NCBI RefSeq assembly: GCF_022919215.1
Contig: NZ_CP095046.1
Location: forward strand, 1,850,501-1,914,500
Direction: 5' to 3'
Source of the DNA: Hymenobacter cellulosilyticus
GTDB lineage: Bacteria > Bacteroidota > Bacteroidia > Cytophagales > Hymenobacteraceae
Length of the DNA stretch: 64,000 nt
Shown: in pieces, positions 62,240-64,000 of the stretch
Layout: the number at the start of each line of letters is the position of its first letter
How positions within the stretch are numbered: the stretch's first letter is position 1
The notes under the pieces: generated by a model
The model's input: the letters and a program-made list of their open reading frames with translations, nothing else
What the model was told of the DNA's origin: nothing
Database searches by the model: none
Made by a program: the position numbers and the translations under genes

Positions 62240-64000
62240 TTAATAGCCGAAAATCTCTTTCAGCGTGAGTTGCTGGACCTGGCCGTACTTGGCCAGCTCC
62301 TTGAAGTTGAGACGGTCTTTGGAGCCGATGACCAGGATGGTCTGGCTTTGGCCTTTGACTTTGGCTTGCTGAAACTTCTTCAGGTCATCGAAGCTCATAT
62401 TCTGGGTTTGCTCATACACGTCGCGGCGCAGGTCGTAATCCAGGCCCAGGCGCTTGGCGCGCTCGTAGCTGAAGAGGATGTCGGACTTGGTGATGCGCTC
62501 GGTGGCAATGCTGTTACGGATGCTTTGCTTGGCAATCTGCAGGTTGGCTTCGGCCACGGGCAGGTCGTTGAGCAGGGTTTCCATACCGGCCATGGCCTCG
62601 CCGAGTTTGTCGCTCTGGGTGCCGATGTAGCTCAGGTTGTAGTTGGAGCGGCCCAGCTTGTCGGCGCTGGCGTAGCGCGACGAAGCCGAGTAGGCCAGGG
62701 CCTTGGACTCGCGCAGCTCCTGAAACACGATGCTGCCCATGCCGCCGCCGAAGTACTCGTTGTAGAGACTCACGGTGGGTACCAGGGCCTTGTCGTACAC
62801 GTCGCCGCGGGTCAGGAACAGGATTTCAGCCTGCACCATGTTGTAGTCTACCCAGTACACCTTACGGTCTTTGAGCGGCTGCTCAGCAAAGTCCTTGTTG
62901 GCCGGTACGGGGGTGAGCTTGGCGGGGACGCGGTGCAGTTTGTTGAGCGTCCAGAGCAGGCCGGGGTAGCGCACGCCATTGGGCGCTTCTGGCGTCGTGC
63001 CGCCTTTAACAATGGCAGGCTCTGCATCGGTAGCAGGCCGTGGGCCATAGTACAGCACGCGGTGCTGGTAGCTAGTCAGCTTCTTGGTCAGGGCAGTTAA
63101 GTCGGCGGGCTTCAGGGCCTTGAGTTCTTTCTCGCTCAGCTGGCTGGTGAAGGGGTTTTGGGGGCCGTACTTGGCGAAGTTCAGCATGGCCTGGGTCAGG
63201 ATAACCTGCTTGTTGAGCTTGGCATCCTTGCGGGCCTTGAGCACACCGTCGACCATATCCTTGAGGGCTTTGGCGTCGGGCTTGGGGTTAGCCAGCAGGC
63301 TTTCGAAAAGCTGCAGGGCCGGCTCGAAGTTGCTGTCGAGGCCGCCGAGGCTGACGTAGACGCGGTCCTGCCCGCTGCTCACGCCAAAGGAGCAGCCCAG
63401 CTTGTAGAACTCCTGCTGCAATTGAGCGGCCGAGTACTTGTCGGTGCCCAGGTACTGGAGGTAGTCGGCGGCCAGACCCAGCTTGGGGTCGTTGTTGGTG
63501 CCCAGGTCTAGGATGTAGTACAGGTTGAACAGCTCGTTTTCGGTGTTGCGGGTGTAGTACACCGGAATGCCGGAAGCAAGCTTGAACTCCTGAATATCCT
63601 TTTTGTAATCGACGAAAACCGGCTGCAGCTCGGGGCTGGGCTTGCTCACCACTTCCTGGTAGAAGCTGGAGGCCACTTCGCGGTTGACGGGCACCGGGGT
63701 AATGGCGGGCTTCACCACTTTGGGCGTGCTCGTGTCCTTGCCGGTTTTCTTGTAAATCAGCGCGTAATTGTTGCCGTAGTACTGGTTGGCTACGCGCAGC
63801 ACTTCCTGCTTGGTGATTTTGCCGAAGTCCTCGTACTGCTGCAGGATGTCTTTCCAGCTCTGGCGCGATACAAACGCGGCCACAAAGGCGCCGGCGCGGG
63901 CCTCGTTGCTTTCGTAGCTCTTGGTGCGCTGCAGCTTCTCGTTGTTGATGATGGCCGGAATCAGCCAGTCGGGGAAGCTGCCCTTTTTCACCAGCTCCAG
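62240..64000 (-). CDS. M16 family zinc peptidase (3' part; starts beyond the right edge)
   Basis: The frame is open to the edge of the window, so the N-terminus, including any HxxEH active site, is not seen. The visible 586 residues cover the non-catalytic or second half of an M16 (pitrilysin / processing-protease-like) protein: VNREVASSFYQEVV linker, then the third domain NTENELFNLYYILDLGTNNDPKLGLAADYLQYLGT and the fourth with YNEYFGGGMGSIVFQELRESKALAYS, which forms the substrate clamp. The C-terminus is NFKELAKYGQVQQLTLKEIFGY. Periplasmic or outer-membrane peptidase of Bacteroidota type. It lies 210 bases upstream of icd on the same strand, with a REP-like repeat between. Confidence 0.88.
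   Translation of the reverse strand: MELVKKGSFPDWLIPAIINNEKLQRTKSYESNEARAGAFVAAFVSRQSWKDILQQYEDFGKITKQEVLRVANQYYGNNYALIYKKTGKDTSTPKVVKPAITPVPVNREVASSFYQEVVSKPSPELQPVFVDYKKDIQEFKLASGIPVYYTRNTENELFNLYYILDLGTNNDPKLGLAADYLQYLGTDKYSAAQLQQEFYKLGCSFGVSSGQDRVYVSLGGLDSNFEPALQLFESLLANPKPDAKALKDMVDGVLKARKDAKLNKQVILTQAMLNFAKYGPQNPFTSQLSEKELKALKPADLTALTKKLTSYQHRVLYYGPRPATDAEPAIVKGGTTPEAPNGVRYPGLLWTLNKLHRVPAKLTPVPANKDFAEQPLKDRKVYWVDYNMVQAEILFLTRGDVYDKALVPTVSLYNEYFGGGMGSIVFQELRESKALAYSASSRYASADKLGRSNYNLSYIGTQSDKLGEAMAGMETLLNDLPVAEANLQIAKQSIRNSIATERITKSDILFSYERAKRLGLDYDLRRDVYEQTQNMSFDDLKKFQQAKVKGQSQTILVIGSKDRLNFKELAKYGQVQQLTLKEIFGY

Noticed and set aside
1..64000. tRNA or rRNA genes
   Set aside because: No cloverleaf or rRNA-like sequence was recognised by eye on either strand; a covariance-model scan would be needed to exclude them.

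Overview
The window looks like chromosome of an aerobic, pigmented-type Bacteroidota of the Hymenobacter group (Cytophagales). The evidence is high GC (roughly 60 % or more by eye), Por/T9SS C-terminal sorting domains on secreted proteins, SusC/SusD proteins, a hybrid two-component regulator, Bacteroidota-type promoter elements (TTG-N19-TAnnTTTG) and few Shine-Dalgarno sites. No rRNA, tRNA, integrase or complete insertion sequence was seen. The taxon is inferred from gene style, not from a marker gene.

Layout. 1-7.5 kb: two DUF72 paralogues, a frameshifted secreted PHB-depolymerase-like esterase, a glycine-zipper protein, an S9 peptidase and an OmpA/TSP3 porin-like protein. 8-11.1 kb: a stress/redox cluster (OsmC, two pirins, nitroreductase) divergent from an HxlR regulator. 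11.1-14.1 kb: T9SS-secreted serine hydrolase, glutamyl-Q-tRNA(Asp) synthetase, a helix-turn-helix protein. 14.1-21.1 kb: a complete haem-uptake operon (TonB receptor, HmuY, HmuT, HmuU, HmuV, HmuS) behind a promoter flanked by two copies of a 17-bp inverted repeat. 21.3-21.5 kb: an array of dyads repeating every 42 bp. 21.6-34.2 kb: endonuclease V, two membrane glycosyltransferases, two DUF1990 genes, PIG-L deacetylase, serine hydrolase, aminotransferase, DinB, L,D-transpeptidase. 34.4-53.4 kb: a polysaccharide utilisation locus on the minus strand (periplasmic-binding-protein-type hybrid sensor, SusC, SusD, four GH30 hydrolases, a T9SS-secreted binding protein, SGNH hydrolase, sugar MFS transporter). 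53.4-57.6 kb: MOSC, DUF3817, DUF2383, astacin-like protease, a 21-bp repeat array and an unknown helical protein. 57.7-60.7 kb: a low-GC three-gene cassette (cytosine-5 DNA methyltransferase, DUF262, HEPN), the best candidate for an under-described defence system. 60.7-64 kb: NADP isocitrate dehydrogenase and an M16 peptidase running off the right edge.

A caution for all users: at least 19 genes are broken by one or two single-base indels (about 25 events). Most are deletions in C or G runs, and restoring one base reconnects conserved domains each time. They look like assembly or sequencing errors, so these genes are annotated over their full restored span, not as pseudogenes. The AT-rich cassette carries none.

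How the parts may work together: haem operon expression is probably metal-repressed. The GH30-rich locus probably degrades a beta-glucan (beta-1,6-glucan is the leading guess), with cleavage outside or at the cell surface, SusCD import and uptake of monosaccharide by the MFS transporter.
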